A stretch of DNA of 64,000 nucleotides from Nitrincola lacisaponensis (GTDB lineage Bacteria > Pseudomonadota > Gammaproteobacteria > Pseudomonadales > Balneatricaceae): positions 147,223 to 211,222 of the forward strand of contig NZ_JMSZ01000015.1 of the NCBI RefSeq assembly GCF_000691225.1, in the 5' to 3' direction. The stretch's first letter is position 1. The number at the start of each line of letters is the position of its first letter. Below are positions 1 to 10,883 of this stretch, piece by piece. Position numbers and translations under genes: made by a program. The notes beneath the pieces are model-generated. The model saw only the letters and a list, made by a program, of their open reading frames with translations, did not search any database and was not told where the DNA came from.

Positions 1-1116
1 ACGTTGTTTCATCTGTCGTGCCTGAACAAAGCGATCTTCAGCCTTGCCACGCTGACGGCTGATCATGTCGGCGATCAGAAACATGGCGGCAGATACCAGA
101 GTTGTGTGCAGCAGGTAATAGAACGCAGCACCTGCCGACTGTTCACTTCCCAGTGCAGCACCGACTAACAGGGTGCCCACTGAAATCAGAATCATGTTTG
201 CCGTCAGTAAACGCAGGTTGGAGCTGGCCAGTGTACCAACAGCTCCGGCAAAGAGTGTCAGAATCGCAATTGGCCAGAGCCAGAATTGGGCGATATGAGC
301 CAGCTCGCCAGCCTGCTCACCAAAGATCACGGTATGTACCCGGAAAATGCTGTAGATACCCACCTTGGTCATAATCGCAAACATGGCAGCGACGGGGGCG
401 CTGGCCGCTGCATAGGTGCGGGGCAGCCAGAAGTGCAGTGGCAGCATGGCTGATTTCAGACCGAATACTACCAGTAACAGCAGCCCGGCAACCTTGACCA
501 GCAATTGATCATCATGGCTGAGGTGTTGCAGCTTAATCGCCATATCTGCGATATTCAGCGTACCCAGCATGCCATAGAGAATACCCAGTGCAATCAGGAA
601 AATGCTTGAACCGACCAGGTTCAGAATCACATAGTGCAGGCTGGCCTGGGTTTTCTGCTTGCCGCCGCCGTGCACCAGCAAGGCATACGAGGCAATCAGC
701 AGGATTTCAAAGCAGACAAACAGGTTAAACAGGTCGCCGGTTAAAAACGCACCATTCACACCTGCCATCAGCAGTAAAATCAGGGTGTGATAATACATCC
801 CGGTTTCATCATCACCTGCGCAGGCAAACAGGATCGCAGCCAGTCCGAGTACAGATGTCAGCAGCATCAGCAAAGCCGCAAGAGGATCGGCAACCAGCAC
901 AATGCCAAAGGGAGGCTGCCAGTTACCCAACAGGTACAACTGTGTGCCCTGCGTATAACTGGTATGCAGCAGCGTGGCGGATACCAGAATCAGCAGCAGA
1001 CTGGTGAAAATGGCAAAGATGCGCTGACGAATCAAGGCGTTCTGAATCGGTGGCAGCAACAGCAGCAGTCCACCCAGTATCGGCAGTAAAAATGGCAGAA
1101 TAACCAGATGTGACAT
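1..1116 (-). CDS. mrpD: Mrp/Mnh Na+/H+ antiporter subunit D (partial)
   Basis: The open frame runs from the ATG at 1116 to the left edge without a stop, so the C-terminus (roughly the last quarter of a family protein of about 500 residues) is outside the window. The visible 372 residues are hydrophobic and of the proton-pumping NADH-dehydrogenase ND2/ND4/ND5 type. Typical pieces are FEILLIASYALLVHGGG and a helix with LPLHFWLPRTYAAASAPVAA. In the family this subunit, with MrpA, forms the ion channel part of the hetero-oligomeric membrane antiporter that exports Na+ in exchange for H+. The start overlaps the mrpC stop (TGATG), which indicates translational coupling. Subunits E, F and G should follow to the left. 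Confidence 0.95.
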   Translation of the reverse strand, partial: MSHLVILPFLLPILGGLLLLLPPIQNALIRQRIFAIFTSLLLILVSATLLHTSYTQGTQLYLLGNWQPPFGIVLVADPLAALLMLLTSVLGLAAILFACAGDDETGMYYHTLILLLMAGVNGAFLTGDLFNLFVCFEILLIASYALLVHGGGKQKTQASLHYVILNLVGSSIFLIALGILYGMLGTLNIADMAIKLQHLSHDDQLLVKVAGLLLLVVFGLKSAMLPLHFWLPRTYAAASAPVAAMFAIMTKVGIYSIFRVHTVIFGEQAGELAHIAQFWLWPIAILTLFAGAVGTLASSNLRLLTANMILISVGTLLVGAALGSEQSAGAAFYYLLHTTLVSAAMFLIADMISRQRGKAEDRFVQARQMKQR

Positions 1117-1472
1117 CAGTTCCGCTCCTTGTCAGACAAGGAAGAGTGATCGGGAATGCGTCCATCCACATGGTCATTGCCCAGATCGCCACGTCCGCGC
1201 ATCGCCAGAATGACAACAAAGGCCGTCATGGCAAATCCTATGACAATCGCCGTCAGGACCAGGGCTTGCGGTAGAGGGTCACCGTATTGATCAGTGCTGC
1301 CAATGATCGCGGCAGAATTGATCGACAGGCGGCCACTGGAGAAAAGAAACAAGTTAACGGCATAGCCCAGCAGTGTTAATCCAACGACAACCGGGAAGGT
1401 TCTGCCACGCAGAATCAAAAAAACTCCACAGGTGGTTAACACACCGACACAGAGTGCAAACAGCGCTTCCAT
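1116..1472 (-). CDS. mrpC: Mrp/Mnh Na+/H+ antiporter subunit C
   Basis: 118 residues with three predicted membrane helices, homologous to NuoK. The first helix is [20 protein letters not shown], and the conserved stretch DPLPQALVLTAIVIGFAMTA lies in the third. In Mrp complexes this small subunit packs between MrpA and MrpD. Its start overlaps the mrpA stop (TAATG) and its stop overlaps the mrpD start, so the genes are read as one message. Length and order are normal for the proteobacterial mrp operon. Confidence 0.95.
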   Translation of the reverse strand: MEALFALCVGVLTTCGVFLILRGRTFPVVVGLTLLGYAVNLFLFSSGRLSINSAAIIGSTDQYGDPLPQALVLTAIVIGFAMTAFVVILAMRGRGDLGNDHVDGRIPDHSSLSDKERN

Positions 1473-4267
1473 TAACGGTTCTCCTCCATTTTGGGACGGT
1501 GTGAGGTGGTGAGTTTACCCAGGTTTGCCAGAATCAGCAGTGTTGCTGCAACAACAGTAATGTAAACACCCAGGTCAAATGCAATGGCACTGGCCAATTC
1601 AAATTCTCCAATCCAGGGCAAGTGGAAATAATCAAACCAGCTGGTCAGGAATGGCTTGTCAAACAGCCAGCTGCCCATACCGGTCAGGGCAGCAATGAGC
1701 ACGCCGATGGCAATTGACCACTGATAGTTGACCTTCAGTCTGGGTTTGACCCAATCCACACCATGCGCGATGTATTGCAAAATGATAGCCACAGCGGTAA
1801 TCAATCCGGCAATAAAGCCTCCACCGGGCATGTTATGGCCACGCAGGAAGATATAGGCTGATACCAGCAACGCCAGAGGCAGCAGTGACTGAGATACTGT
1901 ACGCAAAATCATCGGGTGGCTGTCTTTGGTCCAGTTGCGGCCCTTTATATCACCTGATGGCATGGAGACTTTCATGCGATTAATCAGTTTGAAGATGCCC
2001 AGTGCGGCAATTCCCAGCACCAGGATTTCACCGAAGGTATCAAAACCACGGAAATCGACCAGAATGACGTTGACGGCATTGGTGCCGCCACCGCCAGGCT
2101 TGCTGTTCTCCAGGAAAAAGTCAGAGATACTCAAGCCTGAACGCGTCATGATGGCATAGTTCAGGGTGGCAAAAATGCCACCAATCAGTGCAGCGATACC
2201 CAGGTCACGCGCCACCCGTCCGGGGCTGGACTCCTTCGGGGTCTGTTGCGGCAGGAAAAAAAGTGCCAGCATCAGCAGAATAATCGTGACAACCTCAACG
2301 GACAGCTGCGTGAGTGCCAGGTCTGGTGCGGAGAAGTAGGAAAAGCTTACCGATACAACCAGTCCAACCACGGAAAGTGTCAGCAGGGAAATGTAGCGCT
2401 GACGATGCCAGATCACTGTGGCCAGGGCTGAAAAGATCAGGATGACGGCCAGCGTCAGTGTCAGCCAGTTCAGCGGCAGCGGTTCACGATCACCTGCCGT
2501 ATCGACCAGCTGTAGCAGTGGTTTTCCTGCAAAAACGGCGACCAGCAGGAATAACAGGAACAGATAGCGCTGCAGTGACCCGTTTTCGAAAAACTGCTGG
2601 ATACGTACGCTGCTGCGTACCAGACACTGAATCAGACTTTCAAACACCAGTTTGGCATCGGTTTCCGGAAACTGACTCTGAAATTTGAACAGCTTGCGGC
2701 GGTTATGATAGATGATTACCCCCAGCAGCATAGCGACGATACTCATCACCAGAGCCAGGTTAAAGCCATGCCAGATGGACAGGGAGTAGTTCGGGACATC
2801 GCCCCCCAGAACGGCAACTGAGGCGCTGTAGAGCAGCCCGCCAACCATAAAGCCGGGGAACAGTCCTACCAGCAGACAGAGCGCAACCAGAATCTCCACC
2901 GGGACCTTCATATAGCGTGGTGGCTCATGTGGTGTTTTTGGCAGATCAACCGGTTCGCCATTAAAGAACACGTCATGAATAAAGCGCAGTGAATAGGCCA
3001 CCGAGAAGACCGCCGCCAGCGTTGCCAGTACCGGGATCATCCAGGACAGTGAACCCAGCGTATGCTGCAGCAGGGTTTCTGCAAAGAACATCTCTTTGGA
3101 CAGGAAACCATTCAGTAAGGGGACACCTGCCATGGATGCAGCCGCTACCATCGCCAGGGTGGCAGTATGCGGCATGTATTTCCACAGACCATTCAGTCGG
3201 CGCATATCCCGGGTACCTGCTTCATGGTCAATAATCCCGGCGGCCATGAATAGTGAGGCTTTAAAGGTGGCATGGTTGATAATATGGAAGATTGCAGCAA
3301 TTGCAGCCAGTTCGGTTCCCATTCCCAGTAACAGTGTGATCAGACCCAGGTGGCTGATAGTGGAGTAGGCCAGCAAACCTTTCAGATCATGTTTGAACAG
3401 TGCGGTATAAGCGCCCAACAGCAGCGTAGCCATACCCGTCAGCGTCACCACGATAACCCAGAGCTCGGTGCCTGCCAGTGCCGGATAGAAACGGGCCATC
3501 AGGAAAATGCCGGCTTTTACCATGGTGGCTGAGTGCAGGTAAGCGCTGACGGGTGTCGGGGCCGCCATGGCATGCGGGAGCCAGAAATGGAAAGGAAATT
3601 GTGCTGATTTGGTAAAAGCACCCAGTAAAACCAGGCCAAGCACTACAGGGTAGAGGGCATGCTCACGGATCAGATCACCCTGTTGCAGCACCACCTGAAG
3701 ATCATAACTGCCGACAATTTTACCCAGCAGAATCAGGCCTGCCAGTAATGCCAGTCCACCGGCTCCGGTGACGGTCAGGGCCATACGCGCACCTTTACGA
3801 CCTTCTGTCTTGCCATGCCAGAAACTGATCAGCAGGAACGAACTGATACTGGTCAGCTCCCAGAACATCCATAACTGAATCAGGTTATTGGACAGGACGA
3901 TGCCGAGCATGGCGGTCATGAACAGCATCAGATAGGCGTAGAACTTGCCCATTGAATCCTTTGAGGACAGGTAATAACGCGCATACAGGATAATCAGTAA
4001 GCCAATACCGAGAATCAGCAGTGCAAACAGGAAGGCCAGTCCGTCGAGGCGGAAAGACAATGCCATGCCAAGTGCAGGCACCCAGTCAACAGCAACAATG
4101 AGGGTGTCACCGCGAAAAACGGCAGGTGCCTTGAATAACAGAATGAGCAGTGCCAGTGCGGGCGCTGCGGCTGTTGCAAAGGCACAATTGGTTCGCCCAA
4201 ACCGCTCGGAAAACATGGGAGCGAGCACCCCGAGTGCCGGTAACAAGGGGATCCAGAAAAGACTCAT
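1472..4267 (-). CDS. mrpA: Mrp/Mnh Na+/H+ antiporter subunit A with fused subunit B domain
   Basis: 931 residues, first gene of the mrp operon. The N-terminal two thirds are NuoL-like, with the conserved channel acid E137 (LWMFWELTS) and lysine K220 ([14 protein letters not shown]). After a DUF4040/MbhE-like middle part, residues of about 785-920 form an MnhB domain ([13 protein letters not shown]). This A-B fusion is the arrangement known in proteobacterial (group 2) mrp operons, where no separate mrpB exists. The protein is a polytopic inner-membrane channel subunit used for sodium and alkaline tolerance. The ATG at 4267 is preceded by AGGAG about ten bases upstream. The operon reads leftwards and is divergent from the chemoreceptor gene. 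Confidence 0.95.
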   Translation of the reverse strand: MSLFWIPLLPALGVLAPMFSERFGRTNCAFATAAAPALALLILLFKAPAVFRGDTLIVAVDWVPALGMALSFRLDGLAFLFALLILGIGLLIILYARYYLSSKDSMGKFYAYLMLFMTAMLGIVLSNNLIQLWMFWELTSISSFLLISFWHGKTEGRKGARMALTVTGAGGLALLAGLILLGKIVGSYDLQVVLQQGDLIREHALYPVVLGLVLLGAFTKSAQFPFHFWLPHAMAAPTPVSAYLHSATMVKAGIFLMARFYPALAGTELWVIVVTLTGMATLLLGAYTALFKHDLKGLLAYSTISHLGLITLLLGMGTELAAIAAIFHIINHATFKASLFMAAGIIDHEAGTRDMRRLNGLWKYMPHTATLAMVAAASMAGVPLLNGFLSKEMFFAETLLQHTLGSLSWMIPVLATLAAVFSVAYSLRFIHDVFFNGEPVDLPKTPHEPPRYMKVPVEILVALCLLVGLFPGFMVGGLLYSASVAVLGGDVPNYSLSIWHGFNLALVMSIVAMLLGVIIYHNRRKLFKFQSQFPETDAKLVFESLIQCLVRSSVRIQQFFENGSLQRYLFLLFLLVAVFAGKPLLQLVDTAGDREPLPLNWLTLTLAVILIFSALATVIWHRQRYISLLTLSVVGLVVSVSFSYFSAPDLALTQLSVEVVTIILLMLALFFLPQQTPKESSPGRVARDLGIAALIGGIFATLNYAIMTRSGLSISDFFLENSKPGGGGTNAVNVILVDFRGFDTFGEILVLGIAALGIFKLINRMKVSMPSGDIKGRNWTKDSHPMILRTVSQSLLPLALLVSAYIFLRGHNMPGGGFIAGLITAVAIILQYIAHGVDWVKPRLKVNYQWSIAIGVLIAALTGMGSWLFDKPFLTSWFDYFHLPWIGEFELASAIAFDLGVYITVVAATLLILANLGKLTTSHRPKMEENR

Positions 4268-4409
4268 GTGGCAGTAAGCTCCTGCAATTTAACGTAACAG
4301 ACGGGCATGAAAAACGCTCCATTCTAATCTAATTACAAAAGGCAATAAAAGCGGTTAAGGGGTTTTTGCTAATAAACGGCTTTGTTTGAATCAACAGCTC
4401 TGGAGTATT

Positions 4410-4436
4410 TTGACGACAGTATGAGTGTGGTATAAG
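4410..4436 (+). promoter_or_regulatory. possible sigma-70 promoter for the chemoreceptor gene
   Basis: TTGACG at 4410-4415 and TATAAG at 4431-4436 are separated by 15 bases, which is shorter than the usual 17. It lies 40 bases before the receptor start in the 209-base divergent region. No sigma-28 (FliA) consensus was seen here. Confidence 0.3.
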
Positions 4437-4476
4437 ACCTTGGTATAGATTTTATTTGGTCTGGCGGAGTGGTGGT

Positions 4477-6816
4477 ATGAGTCTACAAAAAAAATTATTG
4501 CTGATTATATTGGCGCTGGCATTGATGGCTGCGGTAACGTCAAGTCTGCTGATCAGCTCGGCAAGCTTGCGTGCAGGAGAATCCTTGCTCAGAGAGCAGG
4601 CGGATCTGCGTGTTGCCATGATCAGTCAGGCACAGCAGCAGCGTCTGGATGAATACTTGCAGGGTGTGCAGCAGCAAGTCGCCAACCATGCCCGCAGTGT
4701 GCAGGCTCGTCGGGCGATCACCGGGATGGGTTCTGCCTATCGTGGTTATCGTCTGAATGCGGTTGTACGCAGTCTTGAAAACACCGATGAGGTGTCGGCC
4801 GCACTGCAACACTACTTGCAACAAGGGTTTGCGCAATCACTGTTGGCACTGAATCCGGGTCAATCCTTTGATGCTGCAGGTTATGTCGCGTCCTTGAGCA
4901 AACCTGAACTGGTTCTTCAATATTACTATCTGGTCGAATCGTCCGGTGACTGGGCACAGAAACAGTGGGTGGATGAAGCTGATGATCGTTCTCGCTACAG
5001 CATAGCCCATCGGGAGTTTAATCCAGAACTGCGTGAATTTTCTGAAGCCTATGGGTTTACGGACCTTTATTACATCGATACATCCGGCAATGTCGTCTAC
5101 TCGCTGTTGAAGCATCCTGATTTTGGTATTTCGGTAGATCATCCGCTGTTGAGTGATACGGGTCTGGCCCAGGCGTATCGTCAGGCATTGCAGCTGCCTG
5201 TGGAGGCAGCGCCAGTCGTGACAGATTTTGCCAGCTATCGTCCGGCACTGGATTTGCCCAGCGCCTTTGTCGCTATGCCGGTCTATGAGGCGGGAGAAAG
5301 TGAGCCTGCCGGTGTGTTTGCAGTACGGTTAACCACTGAAGCTCTGCAAGCCACCCTTTCCAATCAGGGGAATCGTGCCGCGCTTGGACTCGGTGAAACA
5401 GGAGATACCTATCTGTTGAATCGGCAGGGCGTTCTGTTATCGGGCAAGCGCGAATTTGACAGTGCTCCTGATGTGTTTCTGCAGCAACTGTCGCAACTTG
5501 GCTCCCAGCAGCGTGAGCTGATGCAGAAACGTCAGAGTCCAGTGGGTATCCTGTCACTCGATAGTCATGCCATACAGCAGGCGCAGGCGGGGCAGTCAGG
5601 AGTCGAGGGATATCTCAATCCGATGCAGCAAGCCGTGATCGGTGCTTTCCAGCCGCTGACATTTGCCGGGTTGAACTGGTTATTGATCACAGAAGTGGAC
5701 GCAGATGAGGCCCTGGCGGCGGTACGAGAGTTGCGTCGGGAAGTGGTGAGTTATGCTGTTGGCATTACATTAGCGGTACTGTTGTTGGCGGGTGTAGCTG
5801 CACTGCTGATTGCACGGTCATTGGGTAAACCCGTGGCGGTACTCAAAGGCAGTTTGGTAGGTATACAGCAGAGTCGTGATTTGACCCGAAAAAGCCCGTT
5901 ACAGGGGCAGGATGAGTTTGGTCAGATCTCAACCGCATTGAATCGGCTGCTGGAGGATATTGCTCAGTCAGTCACTCAGGTAGGACAGGCAGCTGGAACG
6001 GTCAATACGGCGTCATCAGAATTGCTCCAGGGGTCAGAGCAGACGCTGAAACTGCTCAATCAGCAGCGTCAGCGTAACCAGTCTGCCGAAGCGCTGCTGG
6101 GTGATTTGGTATCCAGTGCGACTGAGGTGAGTGAGCAGGCACAGACTACGCACCGATTGACCCAAACAGCCGATCAGGAAATTGACGGCAGCAGTCGTAT
6201 CATTCAGCAGGTCATCGCTGAGGTACAGCAGATGGCAGAGGGCGTTAGTGACTCTGCCTCGAGTATTACCCAGTTGGCAAAAGAGTTTGATCAAATTGGC
6301 CAGGTACTGGAAGTGATTTCCCAGTTGGCTGCTCAAACCAATTTACTGGCGTTGAATGCTGCGATTGAGGCTGCGCGGGCGGGTGAACATGGTCGAGGGT
6401 TTGCTGTGGTAGCCGAAGAGGTGCGCAAGCTGGCGCAGCGCTCTCATGATGCCACTGAACAGATTCAGGACATCATTAATGGCCTGTTGAAAAATACGCG
6501 TCTGGCGGAGCAGCGGATGAACAGTGAGCAGGAGCGCTCTGTTGCACTGGGAAAAACCGCCTTGACTGCGGAATCTGCTTTGCAAACAATCGGTAGTGCA
6601 TTACAGGCCATTGTGGAGGCCAATCAGGATATCCTGACGATTTCCACTGAGCAGAAGCGTATGACGGATGAGCTGGCGAGTGTACTGCAAGGCAGCTTTG
6701 ACAGTGCGCGTGCGACTCAGCAGCAGGCAGATGAAAATGCAGCGGCCAGTGAACGCTTGGGGCAGGTAGCTCATGAGCTGAACCAGACAGCCACACAGTG
6801 GAAAGTTTCACGCTGA
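4477..6816 (+). CDS. methyl-accepting chemotaxis protein, large periplasmic sensor
   Basis: 779 residues from the ATG at 4477, chosen over an upstream TTG because GGAG sits seven bases before it. Order: membrane helix at about 6-27, a long periplasmic ligand-binding part of about 390 residues (double-Cache size), a second helix at about 424-447, a HAMP linker, then a cytoplasmic methylation and signalling domain. The hairpin tip [20 protein letters not shown] is at about 620-640. Receptors of this type bind small molecules outside the cell and control CheA. The ligand cannot be predicted from sequence. The dehydrogenase gene follows 24 bases downstream. Confidence 0.95.
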   Translation: MSLQKKLLLIILALALMAAVTSSLLISSASLRAGESLLREQADLRVAMISQAQQQRLDEYLQGVQQQVANHARSVQARRAITGMGSAYRGYRLNAVVRSLENTDEVSAALQHYLQQGFAQSLLALNPGQSFDAAGYVASLSKPELVLQYYYLVESSGDWAQKQWVDEADDRSRYSIAHREFNPELREFSEAYGFTDLYYIDTSGNVVYSLLKHPDFGISVDHPLLSDTGLAQAYRQALQLPVEAAPVVTDFASYRPALDLPSAFVAMPVYEAGESEPAGVFAVRLTTEALQATLSNQGNRAALGLGETGDTYLLNRQGVLLSGKREFDSAPDVFLQQLSQLGSQQRELMQKRQSPVGILSLDSHAIQQAQAGQSGVEGYLNPMQQAVIGAFQPLTFAGLNWLLITEVDADEALAAVRELRREVVSYAVGITLAVLLLAGVAALLIARSLGKPVAVLKGSLVGIQQSRDLTRKSPLQGQDEFGQISTALNRLLEDIAQSVTQVGQAAGTVNTASSELLQGSEQTLKLLNQQRQRNQSAEALLGDLVSSATEVSEQAQTTHRLTQTADQEIDGSSRIIQQVIAEVQQMAEGVSDSASSITQLAKEFDQIGQVLEVISQLAAQTNLLALNAAIEAARAGEHGRGFAVVAEEVRKLAQRSHDATEQIQDIINGLLKNTRLAEQRMNSEQERSVALGKTALTAESALQTIGSALQAIVEANQDILTISTEQKRMTDELASVLQGSFDSARATQQQADENAAASERLGQVAHELNQTATQWKVSR

Positions 6817-6840
6817 GAATGACAGGTTGGAGAGTGCTTT

Positions 6841-7812
6841 GTGAACATAGCGATACTGGATGATTACCAGGATCAGGTGAGAAGCCTGTCCTGCTTTTCC
6901 TTACTGCAGGCACATGATGTGCGCATACTGAACACCACCTATGTCGATCCGGTTGAACTGGCTGATCAGTTAGCTGGTGTTGAAGCGCTGGTATTGATTC
7001 GGGAGCGTACGTTGATCACTGAAGCCTTGCTGTCGCGCTTGCCGACGTTAAAACTCATTAGCCAGACCGGCAAAATCAGTCAGCATCTGGATCCTCAGCT
7101 GTGTCAGCGTTTTGGTGTTGCGGTAGCCGAAGGTGTGGGGTCGCCTGTCGCACCCTCTGAGCTCTGCTGGGCCTTGATCATGAATGCTTCACGCCACCTG
7201 AGTGCTTATGTGCAGCAGTTGTCTGCCGGTCAGTGGCAGCAGTCAGGCAGCCTGGGGCTTGGACGCAGCTTGCAGGGGCGTCAGTTGGGTATCTGGGGGT
7301 ATGGCAAAATAGGTCAGCGTGTGGCCCAGTATGCCCGTGCCTTTGGTATGCAAGTACTGGTATGGGGGAGTGAGGGCTCCAGAAAAAAAGCTGTTGAGGA
7401 TGGCTTTTCGGCGGCTGAGAATAAAGCACAGTTTTTTGCCTCGGCCGATGTGATTTCACTGCATTTACGACTGAATCCTGTGACTCGTTATTGCGTGACG
7501 GCTGAGGACCTGGCCCTGATGAAAGCTGATGCCTTGCTGGTCAATATCAGTCGTGCCGAGCTGATTGAACCAAATGCGCTTTATGATGCGCTCGTTCAGG
7601 TGCCGACACGTCAGGCAGCGCTGGATGTGTTTGAACAGGAACCTGTGATCCCGGCGCAGGAGCCACTGCTGCGTCTGCCTAATGTGTTGGCATCACCACA
7701 TCTGGGCTATGTTGAACGCAGCAGTTACGAACTCTATTTTCGTGTGGCATTTGAAAATGTGCTCGCGTTTGCTGAGGGCAGGCCACACAACCTGGTACAG
7801 GTGGCATCCTAG
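6841..7812 (+). CDS. D-2-hydroxyacid dehydrogenase family protein
   Basis: 323 residues from a GTG start with GGAGAG about nine bases upstream. The Rossmann motif GYGKIG is at 153-158. The catalytic triad of the D-isomer-specific 2-hydroxyacid dehydrogenase family is present as R238 (NISRAEL), E267 (FEQEP) and H287 (SPHLGY). The enzyme should reduce a 2-oxoacid with NAD(P)H or do the reverse; its substrate is not evident. The usual arginine-glycine of the SRG motif is SRA here. It lies close behind the chemoreceptor gene and ends eight bases before the convergent RND gene. Confidence 0.9.
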   Translation: MNIAILDDYQDQVRSLSCFSLLQAHDVRILNTTYVDPVELADQLAGVEALVLIRERTLITEALLSRLPTLKLISQTGKISQHLDPQLCQRFGVAVAEGVGSPVAPSELCWALIMNASRHLSAYVQQLSAGQWQQSGSLGLGRSLQGRQLGIWGYGKIGQRVAQYARAFGMQVLVWGSEGSRKKAVEDGFSAAENKAQFFASADVISLHLRLNPVTRYCVTAEDLALMKADALLVNISRAELIEPNALYDALVQVPTRQAALDVFEQEPVIPAQEPLLRLPNVLASPHLGYVERSSYELYFRVAFENVLAFAEGRPHNLVQVAS

Positions 7813-7820
7813 TCATCTGC

Positions 7821-10800
7821 TCAGGTTCGTCTGCTTGTGAGCTTGTAAATCAGTGGGATGGTGAAAAGTGTCAGCAGTGTCGAGACGCAAATACCCCAAA
7901 CGATTGCGGTGGCAACCGGGCCAAAAATAAGCGACTTGCCACCCAGTCCCAGGGCTAGTCCCATGAGTCCTGCCATAGTGGTTGCGGCCGTGATCAGAAT
8001 AGGGACCAGACGTCGTCTGGATGCATAAATGATGGCGTGCTGAATACTCATGCCTGCTTCCCGGCGGCTGTTGGCGGCGGCAATCAATACGATTGCCGAG
8101 TTGACTGCGATCCCTGATAACGCAACCAGTCCATAGAGGGTATAGAGACTGAGCGGATTATTGCTGAGCCACAGACCATATGCCACACCGGTAAATGCCA
8201 TGGGAATGGTGAGCAGTATGATGAAGGGCTGGAAATAACTTCTGAATTGAGCACCCAGTATGAGATACATCAAACCTACACCCAGAATAAAGAGTGCTGT
8301 CAGGGCACTGAGTGACTCTTGAATGTCATCCAGTTCTCCCGAGAAATCCAGTGTAATTCCCGGGTGCTGCTGTGCGATTTCTTGCCAGGCATCCTGAATT
8401 TGCTGGTTAGCCTGTAGGGTGTCTATCTTGCTGCGGTCAATATTGGCTTCAAGGGTAATAGAGCGGCTGAAGTTATAGTGACGCAGGCTTTCAAAGCCTA
8501 CTCTGATCTCAATATCCACCAGTTCGCTCAAGGGAATGAGAGTGCCGCTGGGTGTGGCAATCAGGGTATCCAGCCAGTGCCGTATATCCTCTGTCTCAGT
8601 GCCCTGGCTGCGTACGCGCAGATCCACCTGTTCACCCCGGTCTGTCATTTGTGCAACAATTTCACCGTCAGTCATGATGCGCAGGGTGCGGGTGACGGTC
8701 ATGGAATCAAGCCCGGCACGACGTATTGCGGGCAAGTTCAGCTGAGTGACCAGCTGTTGTATGCCGGGAGATGCATCATTGGTGATATCGGTAATGCCGT
8801 CAATATCTTGCAGTATCAAAGTAAGGTCATCTATGGCCCGCTGAATCACCGGGTAGTCGTCACCACGTACTTTAATGCTGATCGGCATCGAACTTGGCGG
8901 GCCACCTGATAGTTTTAACAGATTGATTCTGGCAGGTGCGGGCGCCAGGTCAGGGAGCTGGTCACGCAATGTCTGGATAATGTCATCAGCACTGCGGCCA
9001 TTATTGTGGCGTGACGTCAGACTGATAAACACCTGGCCATAGGCATCGCCTAACAGTGGCTCGGTTTCGGTAAACATTTGGCCGGCATAGGCGACCATGG
9101 AGCGAATTTCATCTGGTCGAATCAGCGTTCTGGCGATCTGTTCAACCTGTTGTGTAGCGAGCAGCGTACTCTCCAGCGTCGAGCCGGCCGGCATTTCAAC
9201 GTTGACATAAAATACCTGTAGCGTATCGGCCGCAAAAAAGTTAGTTGCGATGCGTTCACTGGCAACCAGATAGACAGCCGATGAAAATGTACTGATCAAG
9301 ACCACCAGTGTCACCCAGGGGTGACGAAAGCTTTTAACCAGTATGCGTCCATAGAAGTTTCTCAGACGCCGCATGAACTGTTCACGGCGGCTCAGGTGAT
9401 GCTGCTGATAGGCTGGATCTGATTGCAGCAGTCTGGTTTGGGAAGGCAGCATCCAGAAGGCTTGTATCAGGCTGAATAACAGTGCAAATGTGACCACCAG
9501 AGGCACAATGCGCATAAAGTCACCAAGAATGCCAGGCATCAGCATCAGGGGGAGAAAGGCTGCAACGGTGGTCATGATGGCCGCTAACAGAGGCCAGCCG
9601 ACTTCCTGCATTGCACCTATGGCGGCTTCAATGGAGTCCTGTCCGTGCTGGAGCCGTTGATGCATGGCTTCGACCATGACCACGGCAACGTCGACCAGCA
9701 TGCCCAGTGCGATGATAACACCCAGTAATACCGTCAGGTTGAGTGTTTCTTGCTGGGCCTGTAAAAGAATAAAGACGCCAGTCAGGGAAAAAGGGATTGC
9801 CAACGCAACCAATACACCAATTCGCCAGCCGAGAAACAGCCAGCTGACAATAAAGACAAACAGCAGTCCCTGCAGGGCATTGGATTGCATGATATCAATA
9901 GCACGACGTGTGGTTTCGGTTTGATCATCGGCTAGTATGGCTGTCACGCCCTGGCCAGTATTCAGGTGGTTCCAGTCCTGTAAAAACTGATCCAGGGTGT
10001 TGACCAGTTCCAGGGTGTTGGCATTGGCATCTTTCATAACAGCCATCATCACAGCTGGCTTCTGCTCAAACCGGACGCTCTGCGTGGCATCCTGACGGGC
10101 ACGCTGTATGGTGGCGACTTCTTCCAGTAATACTTCCCCGCTGAGCAAGGGGAGCTTGAGCCTGGCCAGCTGCTCTGGATCAGGCGATTGTCCTACATGA
10201 CGTATCAGCCATTGCTGGTTTGAGACAGTCAGGCGCCCGGCCGCCAGGTCCTGCCATTGCAAGGCGATCATATCGGCAATCTGGGTCGGGCTGACACCGA
10301 GACTGGCCAAGCGGTCAAAATCCAGTTTTACCTGTACTTCCGGATCGTTCAGGCCAACTGTATCCACCCGATCAACACCGCGTATCTGTTCCAGGTCGCG
10401 CTCCAGCTGGTAGGACAGTCGTCTGAGTGTTTCGTCATCATCCATTCCATACACCACCACCGTGGCAGACGGAAAAGCATTGGCGCTGGTGATCTCAAGA
10501 ATAATGGGTTCGACGATATCACTGGGCAGTTCGCTGCGTTTGCTCTGAATTTCCCGGCGCAGATCGTTCACCCGTTTGTCAAATGTACGTTCATCCAGAT
10601 CCCGGAAACGCACCAGAATATTGGACAGGCCAACACGAGAGGTGCTGGATACAAAGTTGACATCGTTCAGTTTTCGCAGCGCATCTTCCATGGGCTGAGT
10701 CACACGCATCTCGATGTCTTCAGCACTGGCACCCGGCAGGGCTGTCACAATGACGATCCAGTTAAAGTTGATCGTAGGGTCCTGCTGTCTGGGCAGCATT

Positions 10801-10883
10801 TGGTAAGACAGTGTGCCCATCAAAAGCACTAATACGAAGACCAGATTGGCCAGCACAGTGTTACGCAGCAAAGCACGTATCAT
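7821..10883 (-). CDS. RND-family efflux transporter, inner-membrane permease
   Basis: 1020 residues from the ATG at 10883, whose ATGA overlaps the stop of the adaptor gene; a GTG further upstream would lie inside that gene and is less likely. The layout is that of AcrB-type hydrophobe/amphiphile exporters: one N-terminal helix (MIRALLRNTVLANLVFVLVL), a large periplasmic loop, six helices, a second large loop and five or six helices. TM4 reads GMLVDVAVVMVE, which keeps the first of the two AcrB aspartates (D407) but has valine at the second. The TM10 lysine of AcrB is also replaced (GIAVNSAIVL). This fits a divergent RND branch. No outer-membrane factor gene is adjacent. Confidence 0.93.
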   Translation of the reverse strand: MIRALLRNTVLANLVFVLVLLMGTLSYQMLPRQQDPTINFNWIVIVTALPGASAEDIEMRVTQPMEDALRKLNDVNFVSSTSRVGLSNILVRFRDLDERTFDKRVNDLRREIQSKRSELPSDIVEPIILEITSANAFPSATVVVYGMDDDETLRRLSYQLERDLEQIRGVDRVDTVGLNDPEVQVKLDFDRLASLGVSPTQIADMIALQWQDLAAGRLTVSNQQWLIRHVGQSPDPEQLARLKLPLLSGEVLLEEVATIQRARQDATQSVRFEQKPAVMMAVMKDANANTLELVNTLDQFLQDWNHLNTGQGVTAILADDQTETTRRAIDIMQSNALQGLLFVFIVSWLFLGWRIGVLVALAIPFSLTGVFILLQAQQETLNLTVLLGVIIALGMLVDVAVVMVEAMHQRLQHGQDSIEAAIGAMQEVGWPLLAAIMTTVAAFLPLMLMPGILGDFMRIVPLVVTFALLFSLIQAFWMLPSQTRLLQSDPAYQQHHLSRREQFMRRLRNFYGRILVKSFRHPWVTLVVLISTFSSAVYLVASERIATNFFAADTLQVFYVNVEMPAGSTLESTLLATQQVEQIARTLIRPDEIRSMVAYAGQMFTETEPLLGDAYGQVFISLTSRHNNGRSADDIIQTLRDQLPDLAPAPARINLLKLSGGPPSSMPISIKVRGDDYPVIQRAIDDLTLILQDIDGITDITNDASPGIQQLVTQLNLPAIRRAGLDSMTVTRTLRIMTDGEIVAQMTDRGEQVDLRVRSQGTETEDIRHWLDTLIATPSGTLIPLSELVDIEIRVGFESLRHYNFSRSITLEANIDRSKIDTLQANQQIQDAWQEIAQQHPGITLDFSGELDDIQESLSALTALFILGVGLMYLILGAQFRSYFQPFIILLTIPMAFTGVAYGLWLSNNPLSLYTLYGLVALSGIAVNSAIVLIAAANSRREAGMSIQHAIIYASRRRLVPILITAATTMAGLMGLALGLGGKSLIFGPVATAIVWGICVSTLLTLFTIPLIYKLTSRRT

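Noticed and set aside
4267..4477. sigma-28 (FliA) promoters for the two chemoreceptor genes and motA
   Set aside because: The regions before 4477, 42067 and 14221 were read for TAAA-N15-GCCGATAA-like pairs and none was convincing.
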